Assembly (NCBI RefSeq): GCF_003313245.1
Contig: NZ_QJSD01000004.1
Span: forward strand, 123,294 to 187,293
From: Primorskyibacter marinus
GTDB lineage: Bacteria > Pseudomonadota > Alphaproteobacteria > Rhodobacterales > Rhodobacteraceae
Length of the DNA stretch: 64,000 nt
Reading direction: 5' to 3'
The first letter of the stretch is position 1, and every line of letters begins with the position of its first letter. Shown in pieces: positions 54,301-64,000 of this stretch. The notes beneath the pieces were generated by a model, which saw only the letters and a program-made list of their open reading frames with translations, made no database searches and was not told where the DNA came from. The position numbers were made by a program, and so were the translations under genes.

Positions 54301-55713
54301 TCAGCTTTTCCCAATGGCCGCAGCCTGATCCAGCCGGACGAGTGTTTCGTCCTGGCCCAAAACGAGCATCATATCGAATACGCTGGGTGTCACTGAACGT
54401 CCGGCAAGTGCGGCCCGAAGCGGACCTGCAAGTTTGCCGAATTTCAGATCATGCGCCTCGGTAAACCGGGACAAGACACCCTCCAATTCGTCTCGGGACC
54501 AGCTAGCATTTTGCAATTGCGGCGTCAATGACGCCAGTATACCACGGGATACCGCATCAAGTTGCCCGGCGGCTTTCTCATCCGGGACGATCGGAGATTT
54601 CGTCAGAATAAACTCTGCTTTTTCAAGAAGCTGCGGGAATGTTTTTGCGCGGTCCTTGAGGCAATACATCGCACGCCCCAATCCGTCACGCTGCGCGGAG
54701 GTCAAGGCGGGCTGTTCGGCTGCCTTCAGGTAAGCGTCAATTTCGTGCAGCAGCGCAGCATCGTCGGCAGCCGCGATGTGCTGGCCGCAGAGATTCTCCA
54801 GCTTCTTGAAGTCCAGACGCGCCGGGCTTTTGCCGATTCCGTCCAGTCCGAACCACTGCTGCGCCTGTTCGTCGGTGAAAAATTCATCGTCGCCATGGCT
54901 CCAGCCCAGTCGGGCCAGATAGTTGCGCATACCCGCCGAAGGATAGCCCATCGCCTGATATTCCTCGACACCCAATGCGCCGTGGCGTTTCGACAGTTTC
55001 TTGCCGTCGGGTCCATGGATCAGCGGGATATGCGCCCAGACCGGGACATCCCAGCCCATCGCGGTATAGATGCCCATCTGGCGCGCGGCATTGTTGAGGT
55101 GATCGTCACCCCGGATCACATGGGTCACGCCCATGTCATGGTCGTCCACCACCACGGCCAGCATGTAGACGGGCGTGCCGTCCGACCGCAGAAGGATCAT
55201 GTCGTCCAGCTGGTCGTTGCGGATCGTGACCTTGCCCTGCACCTGATCGTCGATCACGGTTGTGCCTTCCAAGGGTGTCTTCAGCCGGATCACGAAGGGC
55301 GCGTCGGGATGGGTGGCGGGATCGGCGTCGCGCCAGGGGCTTTGGAACAGGGTGGATTTGCCCTCGGCCTTGGCGGCGTCGCGAAACGCGGCAATCTCTT
55401 CCTGCGTGGAAAAGCATTTGTAGGCGGCGCCCTTGGCCAGCAGTTCGTGGGCAACCTCGGCATGGCGGGGTGCCCCTGCGGCCTGGCTGATCGCCGGGCC
55501 GTCATGGTCCAGCCCCAGCCAGTCCAGCCCCTTCAGGATGGCGGCCGTCGCTTCGGGAGTAGAGCGTTCGCGGTCCGTATCCTCGATCCGCAGCAGAAAA
55601 CGCCCGTCACGCCCGCGCGCGAACAGCCAGTTGAACAGCGCCGTGCGCGCCCCGCCAATATGCAGGTAGCCGGTGGGAGAGGGCGCGAAACGGGTCACGA
55701 CTTGGCCGGTCAT
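54301..55713 (-). CDS. gltX: Glutamyl-tRNA synthetase
   Basis: A class I aminoacyl-tRNA synthetase of 470 residues. The HIGH motif is in [20 protein letters not shown], the KMSKS counterpart is KLSKRHG, and [15 protein letters not shown] follows the first motif. The ATG at 55713 is preferred over a TTG two codons earlier. It is on the same strand as gltA, which starts 81 bases past its end. Whether it is discriminating or also charges tRNA-Gln cannot be told here. Confidence 0.95.
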   Translation of the reverse strand: MTGQVVTRFAPSPTGYLHIGGARTALFNWLFARGRDGRFLLRIEDTDRERSTPEATAAILKGLDWLGLDHDGPAISQAAGAPRHAEVAHELLAKGAAYKCFSTQEEIAAFRDAAKAEGKSTLFQSPWRDADPATHPDAPFVIRLKTPLEGTTVIDDQVQGKVTIRNDQLDDMILLRSDGTPVYMLAVVVDDHDMGVTHVIRGDDHLNNAARQMGIYTAMGWDVPVWAHIPLIHGPDGKKLSKRHGALGVEEYQAMGYPSAGMRNYLARLGWSHGDDEFFTDEQAQQWFGLDGIGKSPARLDFKKLENLCGQHIAAADDAALLHEIDAYLKAAEQPALTSAQRDGLGRAMYCLKDRAKTFPQLLEKAEFILTKSPIVPDEKAAGQLDAVSRGILASLTPQLQNASWSRDELEGVLSRFTEAHDLKFGKLAGPLRAALAGRSVTPSVFDMMLVLGQDETLVRLDQAAAIGKS

Positions 55714-55791
55714 GGGCAATATTTACCTTCTGTAAACCTTGGGAGGGATAGCGTTGGCGCATCCTTAAACGTCACACACGCGAAGGACAAG

Positions 55792-57858
55792 ATGCGCGCC
55801 CTGGACCGGATCGAAGCCGCCATGCTGGAACAGCGCGGCCATCTCTTCGCCTGGGCACCGGTTTTCCTGGCGCTGGGGATTGGCGGGTATTTCCTGCTGC
55901 GGTTGGAACCTGCGTCTTGGATGCTGTGGCTGTGCGGCGGGTCCGGTCTGGGCCTGCTGATGCTGCAAAGGCGGTTGGGTGCCGCGTCCGGCCCTCTGGT
56001 GGCGGCACTGGCGCTGGTCCTGCTTGGCCTCGCCGTGGCGGGCGCGCGGACGCATCAGGTATCCGCCCCGGTGCTGAGCTTTCGCTATTACGGCCCTATC
56101 GAAGGGCGGATCGTCGGGATTGATCGCTCGGCCTCGGACGCGGTGCGGCTGACGCTGGACACTGTCGTGCTGCGGCGCACCTCGCCCGCGCGCACGCCGG
56201 ACCGCGTGCGGGTGTCTCTGCACGGAGAGCAGGGGTTCATCACCCCGACGCCCGGCATGACGGTGATCCTGACCGGGCATCTGTCGCCGCCCCAAGGCGC
56301 GGTAGAGCCGGGCGGATTCGACTTTCGCCGCCATTCGTGGTTCCTGCGATTGGGGGCGGTCGGCTACACCCGCACACCCGTTCTGATGCTGGAGCCGCCA
56401 GCGGGCGGGCTGCATGTGTTCCGTGCCCGCATGGCCCTGTCGGCGCGGGTGCAGGCGGCGCTGCCGGGCGAGACAGGCGCTTTTGCCGCTGCCGTGATGA
56501 CCGGCGACAGGTCGGGCATGGGGCAGGGTACGCTGGACGATCTGCGCCGCACCAACCTTGCGCATCTTCTGGCGATTTCCGGGCTGCATATGGGGCTGCT
56601 GGCGGGGTTCGTTTTTGCGGCGCTGCGTCTTGGCTTTCTGCTTTGGCCCGCCGCCGCCTTGCGCCTGCCGGTCAAGAAACTTGCTGCGGCGGGGGCAATG
56701 CTGGTCGCCGGCGGCTATCTCGCGCTGTCTGGCGGCAATGTCGCGACCGAGCGTGCCTTCGTGATGGTCGCCGTGGCGCTGGGGGCGGTGATCGTCGACC
56801 GCCGCGCGCTTAGCCTGCGGGCCGTGGCAATGGCCGCGCTGATCGTGTTGCTCTTGCGGCCCGAAGCGTTGCTGGGGCCGGGGTTCCAGATGTCCTTTGC
56901 GGCCACCACCGCGCTGGTCGCGGTGTTCGGTGCGTTGCGGAACATCGACATGGATTGGATGCCGCGCTGGATGCGGCCGGTTCTGGCGGTCGTGATCTCG
57001 TCGGCTGTGGCAGGGGCAGCGACCGCGCCTGTGGGCATGGCGCATTTCAATCAGGCGGCGCATTACGGGCTGATGGCGAACCTCGTTTCCGTGCCGTTGA
57101 TGGGGCTGTTGGTCATGCCCGCCGCCGTCGTTGCGGCGTGTCTTTTGCCGCTGGGGCTGGAGGGGCTGGCACTTTGGGTGATGGGGCTGGGGCTGGACTG
57201 GATCCTGCTGGTCGCGGGGACGGTGTCGGGCTGGGATGGCGCGGTGGGGCAGGTGATCAGCCCCGGCCCCTGGGTACTGCCACTGCTGGCCTGCGGCATG
57301 CTGCTGGTGATGCTCTGGCACGGGCGGTTTCGCTGGGCTGGTCTGGTGCCGGTGGCGCTGGGTCTGGTGCTGTGGGCCGGGGCGGAACGGCCGGGTGTGC
57401 TGGTGGCCGAGAATGGCGGGCTGGTTGGCATCCTCGGGCCGCAGGGCCGGGCGCTGAGCAAGCCGAAAGGCGCGGGCTTTGTCGCCGGGGTCTGGCTGGA
57501 AAACGACGGCGATGCGGCAGAGCAACCGCAAGCCGCGGCGCGCTGGCCCGGCACCGGAGTGCTGCGCGACCTGACCTTCGGCGAGCGTGTGTTCCGGCAT
57601 GTGCAGGGCAAGCGCGGGCTGACGGCCTTGCTGGAGGAGGGCTGCGCGCCGCAGGATATCGTGGTGACGACGGTCGATCTGGAGGGCCGGAAACTGCCTT
57701 GCGAGGTCTATGATCCCAAAAGACTGCGCCAGACCGGCGCGCTGTCTTTCAACGTTGTAAACGGGCGGATGGCGCGCCGCACCGCAGCGGAACATGCCGG
57801 ACAAAGACCGTGGACCGGCGGCGCGCGCAAATCCCTGAAGCGCGCCAATGCCAAATAA
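55792..57858 (+). CDS. comEC: ComEC/Rec2 DNA-uptake channel protein
   Basis: A 688-residue polytopic membrane protein of the ComEC family. The N-terminal OB-like DUF4131 region (about 30-190) is followed by the competence domain with the signature LLAISGLHMGLLAG near residue 262 and many hydrophobic segments to about 540. The C-terminal part lacks a clear beta-lactamase-like metal site, as in other alphaproteobacterial members. In Rhodobacter ComEC is needed for uptake of GTA-delivered DNA. AAGGA precedes the ATG at 55792. Divergent from gltX, convergent with lexA. Confidence 0.9.
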   Translation: MRALDRIEAAMLEQRGHLFAWAPVFLALGIGGYFLLRLEPASWMLWLCGGSGLGLLMLQRRLGAASGPLVAALALVLLGLAVAGARTHQVSAPVLSFRYYGPIEGRIVGIDRSASDAVRLTLDTVVLRRTSPARTPDRVRVSLHGEQGFITPTPGMTVILTGHLSPPQGAVEPGGFDFRRHSWFLRLGAVGYTRTPVLMLEPPAGGLHVFRARMALSARVQAALPGETGAFAAAVMTGDRSGMGQGTLDDLRRTNLAHLLAISGLHMGLLAGFVFAALRLGFLLWPAAALRLPVKKLAAAGAMLVAGGYLALSGGNVATERAFVMVAVALGAVIVDRRALSLRAVAMAALIVLLLRPEALLGPGFQMSFAATTALVAVFGALRNIDMDWMPRWMRPVLAVVISSAVAGAATAPVGMAHFNQAAHYGLMANLVSVPLMGLLVMPAAVVAACLLPLGLEGLALWVMGLGLDWILLVAGTVSGWDGAVGQVISPGPWVLPLLACGMLLVMLWHGRFRWAGLVPVALGLVLWAGAERPGVLVAENGGLVGILGPQGRALSKPKGAGFVAGVWLENDGDAAEQPQAAARWPGTGVLRDLTFGERVFRHVQGKRGLTALLEEGCAPQDIVVTTVDLEGRKLPCEVYDPKRLRQTGALSFNVVNGRMARRTAAEHAGQRPWTGGARKSLKRANAK

Positions 57859-58015
57859 GCGCAATGCAGAGACAAGACCAACAGGCGCGCATGCGTTCTG
57901 TTTTCGCCAGACACAGAACCCGAACGGTAACGTCGCTTGTCGCGGAGTGTGGACCGGTGACAGAGCGTATCTACAAGCGGCGCGCCCTGCCGAAAAAGCG
58001 GCAGAGCGGCGAGGT

Positions 58016-58708
58016 TCAGTAAGTGCGGATCAGACCGACAAGCTTGCCCTGAACCTTGACCTGTCCGGTCGGCAAGACGCGCGGTTCATAGGCCGGGTTG
58101 GCAGGTTCCAGAACGATCATGTCGCCCTTGCGCTGAAAGCGTTTCAGCGTTGCCTCGTACCCATCGACCTGGGCGACGACGATATCGCCATTATCGGCCT
58201 GGCTGGTTTCGCGGATCACCACCACGTCGCCATCATTGATCCCGGCTTCGATCATGGAATCACCTTTGACTTCAAGTGCATAGTGCCGCGCAGAGCCATT
58301 CAGCATCTGCCCTGGCACGGCGATGTTGGGCGGGCTGTCCGATACGGCCTCAATCGGGACACCGGCGGCGATGCGGCCCATCAATGGCAGGTCCATCGCG
58401 TGCACAGGCTCGACCGGTTGGGCATTTGCCGGCTGCCCGTTCGAACCGCCGTCGATCACGCGGGGGGTGAAACCCGCGGGCGTCGAATTCATGCTGTCGG
58501 GCAATTTCACGATCTCGATCGCACGGGCGCGGTGGGCCAGACGGCGGATAAAGCCGCGCTCTTCCAGCGCCGTGATCAGTCGGTGAATCCCCGATTTGGA
58601 GCGTAGATCCAGTGCCTCTTTCATCTCGTCGAAACTGGGCGGGACGCCATCGCGCAGCATCCGTTTGTTAATGAACTCCAGCAGGTCCAGTTGCTTCTTC
58701 GTGAGCAT
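58016..58708 (-). CDS. lexA: LexA repressor
   Basis: SOS-response repressor of 230 residues. N-terminal winged helix: [20 protein letters not shown], then [20 protein letters not shown]. The self-cleavage site Ala115-Gly116 lies in GRIAAGVP, with catalytic Ser151 (GDSM) and Lys189 (ATLKRF). The start at 58708 gives the usual MLTKKQ; GGAG lies 12 bases upstream. A GTTC-N7-GTTC box stands 33 bases before the start, so it represses itself. Confidence 0.97.
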   Translation of the reverse strand: MLTKKQLDLLEFINKRMLRDGVPPSFDEMKEALDLRSKSGIHRLITALEERGFIRRLAHRARAIEIVKLPDSMNSTPAGFTPRVIDGGSNGQPANAQPVEPVHAMDLPLMGRIAAGVPIEAVSDSPPNIAVPGQMLNGSARHYALEVKGDSMIEAGINDGDVVVIRETSQADNGDIVVAQVDGYEATLKRFQRKGDMIVLEPANPAYEPRVLPTGQVKVQGKLVGLIRTY

Positions 58709-58740
58709 TTCTTGCCACTCCACCTCGTTTATCCTGATTT

Positions 58741-58755
58741 GTTCTACCCTTGTTC
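58741..58755 (+). promoter_or_regulatory. SOS box of lexA
   Basis: GTTC, seven bases (taccctt), GTTC on the plus strand, 33 bases upstream of the lexA start. It matches the uvrA box at 129-143. Confidence 0.88.
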
Positions 58756-58815
58756 CCGTTTTGGGTCAACGCTTTGTGCCGCGCAGACCGACCCCGACGA
58801 AAGCGTGTGTAGCGT

Positions 58816-58855
58816 GACAAAGATATTTGCAGTGTTTGACAGAGATATTTACAGC
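58816..58855 (+). repeat. Tandem direct repeat upstream of lexA
   Basis: TGACAAAGATATTTGCAG at 58816-58833 and TGACAGAGATATTTACAG at 58838-58855 match at 16 of 18 positions and start 22 bases apart, about two helical turns. This looks like a paired protein-binding site. It lies between the lexA promoter and the foreign beta-helix gene. Confidence 0.6.
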
Positions 58856-58888
58856 AAACGGTTTTCAATATCCGGTTAGTGGCGCGGT

Positions 58889-58906
58889 GTTGAAGGCCCC
58901 TTCAAC
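58889..58906. repeat. Short palindrome downstream of the beta-helix gene
   Basis: GTTGAAGG and CCTTCAAC flank two bases, and a further TTCAACGG follows at about 58913. It lies just past the stop of the beta-helix gene (minus strand) without a T-run. Possibly a weak terminator or a recombination scar. Confidence 0.35.
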
Positions 58907-58952
58907 GGTCCATTCAACGGGACGGGTATAAAGTACGCTCCGGCACACCGCT

Positions 58953-61028
58953 TTAGGACTGTGTGGCCCCCACGTCGCGTCCCGTGGTGTGCAAATCGGC
59001 TTCATCATAGCCGCCGCCGAATGATGTGGCAGAGACGAGCGTACCTGTTGCCCCATCGCGAGCCGGTGATCCTACTGCCGGGGACCATAGTTTGAAGGCA
59101 TCCGCTGGAGTCCCGTGCTCAGCGAACAGGGTCGATGCGTCCAACCGGTAGCCTTTGTATTTCGGTGAGGTGAATGGCTCGCTTGCCGCCATCGGATCAT
59201 ACGGCACGTTTGGGGACGCCTTCAAAGGCTCATGGACCAAATTGTTCGCAATATTGACCGTGGTAAACTCGATGCTATGCGGGGCACTGGTATCATATAT
59301 TCCGCCAAATGTTGCGCTACTCAGGTTCACGACAGTGTTGTTATATATATCAATCGGCGCAGCGATACATGCTGCGGTCGCGCGGCTGTTTCGATCATTA
59401 TCGACGGCTACAATACAGTTTGGCCCGCCATTACTTCCGCCGTTGAGCCCAGGGTTCCCTGAAATATTGTAGTCCGTATCAGGGTAGATGCACATATTAT
59501 CCCTGATAGTTTGCCCGCCATGCGTGATGTTCACCACCTGCTTGCCTTGCGAACCAATCATGCAATAGTTGCCCTGTATGACAGCGTTCACCAAATGGCT
59601 GTCCGTGTCCTCGTTTTTCGCCGCCGTAACAATGGCACCTCCGGCACCCTCCATGACGTTAGCGCCCATATTTAGCTGCGCACCGGGTTGCTGGAGGCTC
59701 GTGCCCCAACGATACGAGGGCTGAGCGCCGCGAACACCAGTCGCACCAGAGCTCTCGGGGAACCAGCCCGTGTTCGACATGGTGTCCGTTCCCCAAACGA
59801 TGGACCGCACGTCGTTTGGGCATCTGTAACAACTGTGGTTATTGTGCGCACCGTCTTTGTCGCCGCCGTGTATCGCGTCAACGTGCTGGGAAAGTCTCGA
59901 TCCAATCAGGGCGGTGTTTCCGTGCCCACCATTCCAGAGGGCGTAATCTCGCCAGTTCGTTATGGAAACGTCATTATAGTGAGCCAGCTTGCCGTTCCAT
60001 GGGTCATTTATTTCTAGGTTATCAATCCCTCGGTAGAGGCCGTCAAAATCAACCTGATCGATCACCCAGCTTGTAGCCTTATTATCGCCACCCTCTACGC
60101 CCGAGAGCCCATAGGTGCCTGTCTGACTGGCACCGTAGGTCTCTGTTGTGGTATCCCACGTTCCGGTGATCTTTAGGTTTTGCAGCACCATTCCGCTATT
60201 CCCCGAGAACCCGTTTTGGAATGTCCCGTCTCGGAGTAATCCTGCATCGGCGGGGACCCAAGTACCGTGAATTTCAGGCTTGTCCCCAGCAACATCCAAA
60301 GCCTCTATTCGGAAACTCACTGCGGACGCCCCGGAGGGTGGCCGAAAATTCAATTGCGAATTGATCGTATGGACCTGACCGCGCTCCGCAACGATACGCT
60401 TGGGATTTGTGGCATCTTTAAGTGCGGTGAAAGCAGAGGTCAGCGTGGAGTGACGATCCCACCCACCACTGTCGTTCGCATAAATACCCGTACTGTCGAG
60501 AAATATCGTGTCAGTGCCAGCATAAGCACTGTCTGGATCTGACACCACGATAGTCGTGGAGGCAATAGCGACGTCCCCGGAAACCGGATCAATGACAGCA
60601 AGGCGTACCAGGTGACTGCCCGGCGTGCGGAAAACATGCGCACCAAGAGGGCCTTGCATATAGCGACTGTTTGACCTCTTTCCGCCATCCACCGCATCCA
60701 GCGCGATCACCTGCGCAGGAGCGACAAAGGTGTATCCCTCGCCAAAGTCCCAGAAATACAGGTACTTGTGATAGCTGACATCGTAGACCGACCTGGAGAC
60801 AGGCGTATTGTCACTGAAACCTGCAAGCGTCACATAAAACAACACGCCCTCTGGCGCGATTTGGTGATCGGATCGCAGGACATTGATTGTCGCGGATGCG
60901 CCATCCGTAGGGGACAGGCCCCAAATTTCTCCACCGTCAGAAAGCTGCCCCCAGGCAGTCGATGTGACGCCCCTGATTGTGTTTGTGGTGCCGGGCAGTG
61001 GCCCAAGAAAGCTGATATTTTCGCCCAT
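58953..61028 (-). CDS. PKD and beta-helix surface protein, phage-like
   Basis: A 691-residue protein. A PKD-like domain lies at about residues 60-165 (YLYFWDFGEGYTF, HVFRTPGSHLVRLAVIDP). From about 190 a right-handed parallel beta-helix is suggested by repeated N/G-rich turns (VINAVIQGNYCMIG type repeats) and the ending DVGATQS typical of such proteins. No signal peptide is visible. Three bases separate it from the Ig-like gene upstream. Such a pair may form a tail fibre or surface adhesin. Position next to lexA and an IS suggests recent arrival. Confidence 0.65.
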   Translation of the reverse strand: MGENISFLGPLPGTTNTIRGVTSTAWGQLSDGGEIWGLSPTDGASATINVLRSDHQIAPEGVLFYVTLAGFSDNTPVSRSVYDVSYHKYLYFWDFGEGYTFVAPAQVIALDAVDGGKRSNSRYMQGPLGAHVFRTPGSHLVRLAVIDPVSGDVAIASTTIVVSDPDSAYAGTDTIFLDSTGIYANDSGGWDRHSTLTSAFTALKDATNPKRIVAERGQVHTINSQLNFRPPSGASAVSFRIEALDVAGDKPEIHGTWVPADAGLLRDGTFQNGFSGNSGMVLQNLKITGTWDTTTETYGASQTGTYGLSGVEGGDNKATSWVIDQVDFDGLYRGIDNLEINDPWNGKLAHYNDVSITNWRDYALWNGGHGNTALIGSRLSQHVDAIHGGDKDGAHNNHSCYRCPNDVRSIVWGTDTMSNTGWFPESSGATGVRGAQPSYRWGTSLQQPGAQLNMGANVMEGAGGAIVTAAKNEDTDSHLVNAVIQGNYCMIGSQGKQVVNITHGGQTIRDNMCIYPDTDYNISGNPGLNGGSNGGPNCIVAVDNDRNSRATAACIAAPIDIYNNTVVNLSSATFGGIYDTSAPHSIEFTTVNIANNLVHEPLKASPNVPYDPMAASEPFTSPKYKGYRLDASTLFAEHGTPADAFKLWSPAVGSPARDGATGTLVSATSFGGGYDEADLHTTGRDVGATQS

Positions 61029-61031
61029 GAC

Positions 61032-63257
61032 TTATGACCCCGCCAGGTTATATGTGAACATTCCGAACGCGCTTTCGTCCTTGCTGTCGCCGGTGGTGTT
61101 GTTGGTGAATGACGCCACATATGGCGTCACGCCATCGTGGGGCGTGACGTCCGTTTCCCATGCAATCGAGTAAGCCCTATCGACTGCGCCAAATTCCGGC
61201 GTCCCCTGTTCTGTCGGCCCTGTCCAACCGTAGTCACCCTGGAACATGCTGTCGCGCCCCATAGCCACTGTGATCACAGCGTTCTTGGCTGTCGTGGCCA
61301 GAGCGTTTAGGGATGCCGATCCACCAGCGCTGTAGTTGAAGACCGTCTTGGCATCCACCAGAACGCCGCCAGGTGCGGCTATGATCACTGCGCTGTGTGA
61401 GTTTGACGTTCCATCATACTCGATCTCAAGGGTTGCCGTAGCCGACCCCTGTCCGGCCAAAACGTGATGAAAGACGGCCATCCGCGCGCCCGTATTGTCA
61501 GTAAAAGTATCATCCAATGAGGCCGCAACCGCCTCCCCGCTGAAACTGATCGAGAGAGGTTCCGCGCTGACGTTGGCCGCAACGAAGATCGCGATAGGCG
61601 TACCCGCGGGGATAATGGACGCATCTACGGGGGTATAAGGCGGCTGTGATATAAGCGTGCCCGACAAATGCTCCTTCATCACGATCACGGGCACAACCTC
61701 GGTCGGGCCACTGCCGGGTATCGTCACGGCGTTCGTCGTACTGGTGGCCGAGGTCAGTGCCGCCTGCGGCACCTCGACTGTGACTGTCAGTGCCTTGCCC
61801 GCGTCAAGCGTGGCATGGACCGTCAGGGTCGGGGCATATGGATCGGACACGTCGACGGAGTTTGCGCCATTCGTCGTGTAGATGAAATCAGCGACAGCGA
61901 TTTCCCCAAGCTGGTCATCAAACCCGACGAACGGCAGTAGAACGTCCAGCGTCTCACCGGCGGCGGGCGTGCCGTCGCTGACTAATTCCGCGTCAACAAG
62001 GATTGCTGGCCCTGTCGAGAGAGAACCTTTCGGGACGGCGTAGTTACCGTCAAAACGGTTCTCTTGGGCGTCAATCGGGAACATGGACCCGTCATTGTTC
62101 AAAATCCGTACAAGGTTGTTATTGGTCAACTCCGTGATCATGACCGGCACATTATTCGTCACGGCCAAATCGGTGAAGGAAGCCAGCGGGTTCCCGGCTG
62201 CATCCCCAATATCGCCGGCGGTGTAATCGACGGTCGGGCTATCATCGCCGCGGATGAGATTGCCGGTCAGGACCAGCGTGATCGTCAGGCCGTCTATGCT
62301 CACCAAGGAGACTGTGGACGATCCGCCCGTCACATCATTGACCGCCCAATTGCTCGGGACTTCTGTGCCCGTGCTGGCCTCGCTCATGGTGAGCGTGAGG
62401 GTATCGCCCGCCTCGTTACTGGCCGCGCTCACTGCGGTCGGCGCTGTTTCGTCTGCGACAACTGCGGAGAGCGCGAAACTGCTTGTCGTGGTGCGGTTAT
62501 ACTCGTCGGTTCCGACCACATCATAACTGGCGCTGGCAATCGCTGCCGCGACGGTGCCGGTCATCGATCCGGGGGCGGACACTGCCAGAGCCGAAGGCAG
62601 GGATGCACCGCTGATCGCAAATGTCAGATGGTTGCCGTTCGAGGTGAAGTCCAGCGCAAGGTTCTGCGCAGCGATCGCCTGGCCCACGTTGAAGATGAAC
62701 GGTCCGAGTGCTCCGGCTGCCGTGGCCTTCGCTCGCAGCGCAATGGCATAGGGCACGGAATAGCTGATCTCGCGCCCGAATTGGTCTGTCGCCGTGATGC
62801 TGATTGAACCGGTGCCCACGTCGCCCTGCGCAAACGCCCCGCCGTTGCCAGCCGTGGTGATCTCGCCCGTGACAGCGTCGATCTCTGACGCGCCGGGCAG
62901 GCCGGTGGCGGCATAGGTGAAGACCAGATTTGCGCCGCTCGCGGATGCGTCCAGTGCCACGGTATCATCGTCAACTGTCCAGGCCTGCGCGGCGATCGTA
63001 GGCGCGGTGCCGGCGGCATAGCGGATCGGTGCCGAGGCCCGGTAGGTGTTGCCGTCGCTGCCAAGGATCTCACAGAACAAACGGCCACCAACGTTGGCGG
63101 TAAAATCGGCCGGGTTGGTTGACGTCCCGTAGGTGGCGTCGCCGTAGGATATGCCCCATGTGATCGCGGCAATGGTGACACCATCCGGCAGGACGACGGC
63201 GATCGATGCATGACCGCCGGGCAGGGCGTCGCCATCGGTCAGCCCGGTCAGCGTAGC
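61032..63257 (-). CDS. Ig/cadherin-like repeat protein, 5' end missing
   Basis: 742 codons in frame. Several beta-sandwich repeats are visible; one at about the middle ([22 protein letters not shown], written in part, ending [10 protein letters not shown]) fits the SwmB-like repeat. The C-terminal region ([20 protein letters not shown] and on) resembles phage tail-associated proteins. The frame runs on past 63257 into the antisense of an IS3 orfA and begins there only with a TTG, so the true N-terminus is lost. Coupled to the beta-helix gene downstream. Confidence 0.6.
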   Translation of the reverse strand, partial: ATLTGLTDGDALPGGHASIAVVLPDGVTIAAITWGISYGDATYGTSTNPADFTANVGGRLFCEILGSDGNTYRASAPIRYAAGTAPTIAAQAWTVDDDTVALDASASGANLVFTYAATGLPGASEIDAVTGEITTAGNGGAFAQGDVGTGSISITATDQFGREISYSVPYAIALRAKATAAGALGPFIFNVGQAIAAQNLALDFTSNGNHLTFAISGASLPSALAVSAPGSMTGTVAAAIASASYDVVGTDEYNRTTTSSFALSAVVADETAPTAVSAASNEAGDTLTLTMSEASTGTEVPSNWAVNDVTGGSSTVSLVSIDGLTITLVLTGNLIRGDDSPTVDYTAGDIGDAAGNPLASFTDLAVTNNVPVMITELTNNNLVRILNNDGSMFPIDAQENRFDGNYAVPKGSLSTGPAILVDAELVSDGTPAAGETLDVLLPFVGFDDQLGEIAVADFIYTTNGANSVDVSDPYAPTLTVHATLDAGKALTVTVEVPQAALTSATSTTNAVTIPGSGPTEVVPVIVMKEHLSGTLISQPPYTPVDASIIPAGTPIAIFVAANVSAEPLSISFSGEAVAASLDDTFTDNTGARMAVFHHVLAGQGSATATLEIEYDGTSNSHSAVIIAAPGGVLVDAKTVFNYSAGGSASLNALATTAKNAVITVAMGRDSMFQGDYGWTGPTEQGTPEFGAVDRAYSIAWETDVTPHDGVTPYVASFTNNTTGDSKDESAFGMFTYNLAGS

Positions 63258-63395
63258 GGTCTGACGAGCGCGGAGAAAGACCGGATCAAGGAGTTGGAGC
63301 GCGAGGTTCGTGAACTTCGCCAAGCCAACGAGATCCTGAAGAAGGCCAGCGCATATTTCGCAGCGGCGGAACTCGGCCGTCCGTTCCGCAAATGA
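63258..63395 (+). pseudogene. IS3-family transposase orfA, 3' fragment
   Basis: 45 codons: [20 protein letters not shown], then [20 protein letters not shown], the leucine-zipper C-terminus of IS3 OrfA. The helix-turn-helix N-terminal half is absent. The stop TGA overlaps the orfB start (ATGA). Confidence 0.85.
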
Positions 63396-64000
63396 TCGCG
63401 TTCATCGATGATCACCGTTATGTCCATGGTGTCAGGCCGATCTGCCGGTTTCTGGGGATCGCACCATCGACTTTCTACGCCTTCAAGGCCGTGGAGCGTG
63501 ATCCCGATCCGGCATCGGCTCGCACCAGGCAGGACCGGCTGGACATGGTCGCCATCAAGGAGGCCCTCGATGGCAGCCGGGGACGATATGGCGCGCGCAA
63601 GGTTTGGCACCAGTTGCGCCGAGGCGATCACGACATCGCCCGCTGCACGGTGGAACGGCTGATGCGAACCATGGGATTGCAAGGTGTTGTGCGCAGCAAG
63701 AAGGTCGTCACCACCAATCCCGATGCGGCACAGCCTTGCCCGGACGACAAGGTGAACCGCGCTTTCGTGGCAGACATGCCGAACCAACTCTGGGTCAGCG
63801 ATTTCACCTATGTCTCAAGCTGGCAGGGCATGGTCTGCGTGACCTTCACCATCGGCGTTTTCGCCCGCAAGATCGTTGGCTGGCGTGCCTCGACCTCGAT
63901 GACGACTGGTTTCGTCTTGGATGCCCTGAACCAGGCCATCTGTCAGCGCCCACCCTCCGAGGCTGACAAGCTGATCCATCACAGCGATCGCGGCAGCCAA
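63392..64000 (+). CDS. IS3-family transposase OrfB (incomplete at window end)
   Basis: 203 codons without a stop. N-terminal [20 protein letters not shown] and the HTH_21-like region [16 protein letters not shown], then the integrase core: first catalytic Asp137 in LWVSDFTYV, second Asp199 in HHSDRGSQ. The catalytic Glu lies beyond the window. The ATG overlaps the orfA stop; classical IS3 elements reach orfB by -1 frameshift, which cannot be judged here. Since the OrfA domain is missing, this copy is probably not active alone. Confidence 0.9.
   Translation, partial: MIAFIDDHRYVHGVRPICRFLGIAPSTFYAFKAVERDPDPASARTRQDRLDMVAIKEALDGSRGRYGARKVWHQLRRGDHDIARCTVERLMRTMGLQGVVRSKKVVTTNPDAAQPCPDDKVNRAFVADMPNQLWVSDFTYVSSWQGMVCVTFTIGVFARKIVGWRASTSMTTGFVLDALNQAICQRPPSEADKLIHHSDRGSQ

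Larger units (their letters stand above)
63246..64000 (+). mobile_element. IS3-family insertion sequence, 5' part missing, runs off the window
   Basis: The 3' part of orfA and the first two thirds of orfB of an IS3-family element. The left boundary is not a terminal inverted repeat: coding sequence of orfA begins in mid-gene, fused to the Ig-like gene. The right end lies outside. Confidence 0.85.

Noticed and set aside
55765-57864. 699-codon open frame antisense to comEC
   Set aside because: Arg/His/Gln/Pro-rich low-complexity translation typical of the antisense of a GC-rich gene; comEC has family motifs and a ribosome site.
63258-63323. N-terminal extension of the Ig-like protein up to 63323
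   Set aside because: These codons are the antisense of IS3 orfA and begin with TTG; they are not part of the original gene.
1-64000. tRNA, rRNA or CRISPR array
   Set aside because: No cloverleaf-like segment, rRNA stretch or regularly spaced repeat was recognised by eye; a covariance search would be the decisive test.

Overview
The window is a GC-rich stretch of an alphaproteobacterial chromosome, most likely from the Rhodobacteraceae (Roseobacter/Rhodobacter group). The evidence is the direct-repeat SOS boxes GTTC-N7-GTTC before uvrA and lexA, the tkt / coiled-coil gene / zapA block, the argC-ccmE-...-ccmF-ccmH block, the gltA-gltX-comEC-lexA block, a single-chain LivH-LivM permease, and a free-standing endolysin/holin pair of the type that gene transfer agents use for release.

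Layout. 1-3,091: uvrA with its own SOS box. 3,115-10,830: two small envelope genes, then valine-degradation genes (isobutyryl-CoA dehydrogenase, 3-hydroxyisobutyryl-CoA hydrolase, mmsB; then mmsA with a divergent LysR regulator) with a carboxylate-amine ligase between them. 10,890-14,535: a CBS protein, coaD, and two GAPDH paralogues that probably prefer different cofactors. 14,717-32,498: about 18 kb of accessory catabolic genes in two divergent operons. The minus operon holds a 6-hydroxynicotinate-reductase-like Fe-S protein, a UPF0280 protein, two tandem DUF1185 proteins, a Rieske oxygenase, a Liv-type ABC importer and a MarR regulator. The plus operon holds a molybdenum hydroxylase (FAD subunit plus a fused 2Fe-2S/molybdopterin subunit) and hydantoinase A and B. 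Each operon start carries a copy of the same GTTTGTATRCGAAC operator. I infer uptake and breakdown of an N-heteroaromatic or cyclic-amide compound: import, hydroxylation, ring reduction, ATP-driven amide opening. The substrate is unknown, and this is the best candidate here for an undescribed system.

32,823-45,028: tkt, zapA, a candidate 6S RNA, grxD, bolA, a sulfotransferase-like gene, purL, a candidate small RNA with an anti-Shine-Dalgarno loop, a LysR regulator and a fused indolepyruvate oxidoreductase. 45,203-52,315: murI, argC, and the ccmE/ccmF/ccmH operon interrupted by a GH108 endolysin and a holin; the holin reading frame contains an in-frame amber codon. 52,316-52,923 is an AT-rich intergenic island. 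52,924-58,708: gltA, gltX, comEC, lexA. 58,953-64,000 is foreign-looking: two phage-like surface proteins (a PKD/beta-helix protein and an Ig/SwmB-like protein whose 5' end is missing) fused to an IS3-family element that is itself missing its 5' part and runs off the window.

No tRNA, rRNA or CRISPR array was seen. All calls come from reading the sequence; no database search was run.
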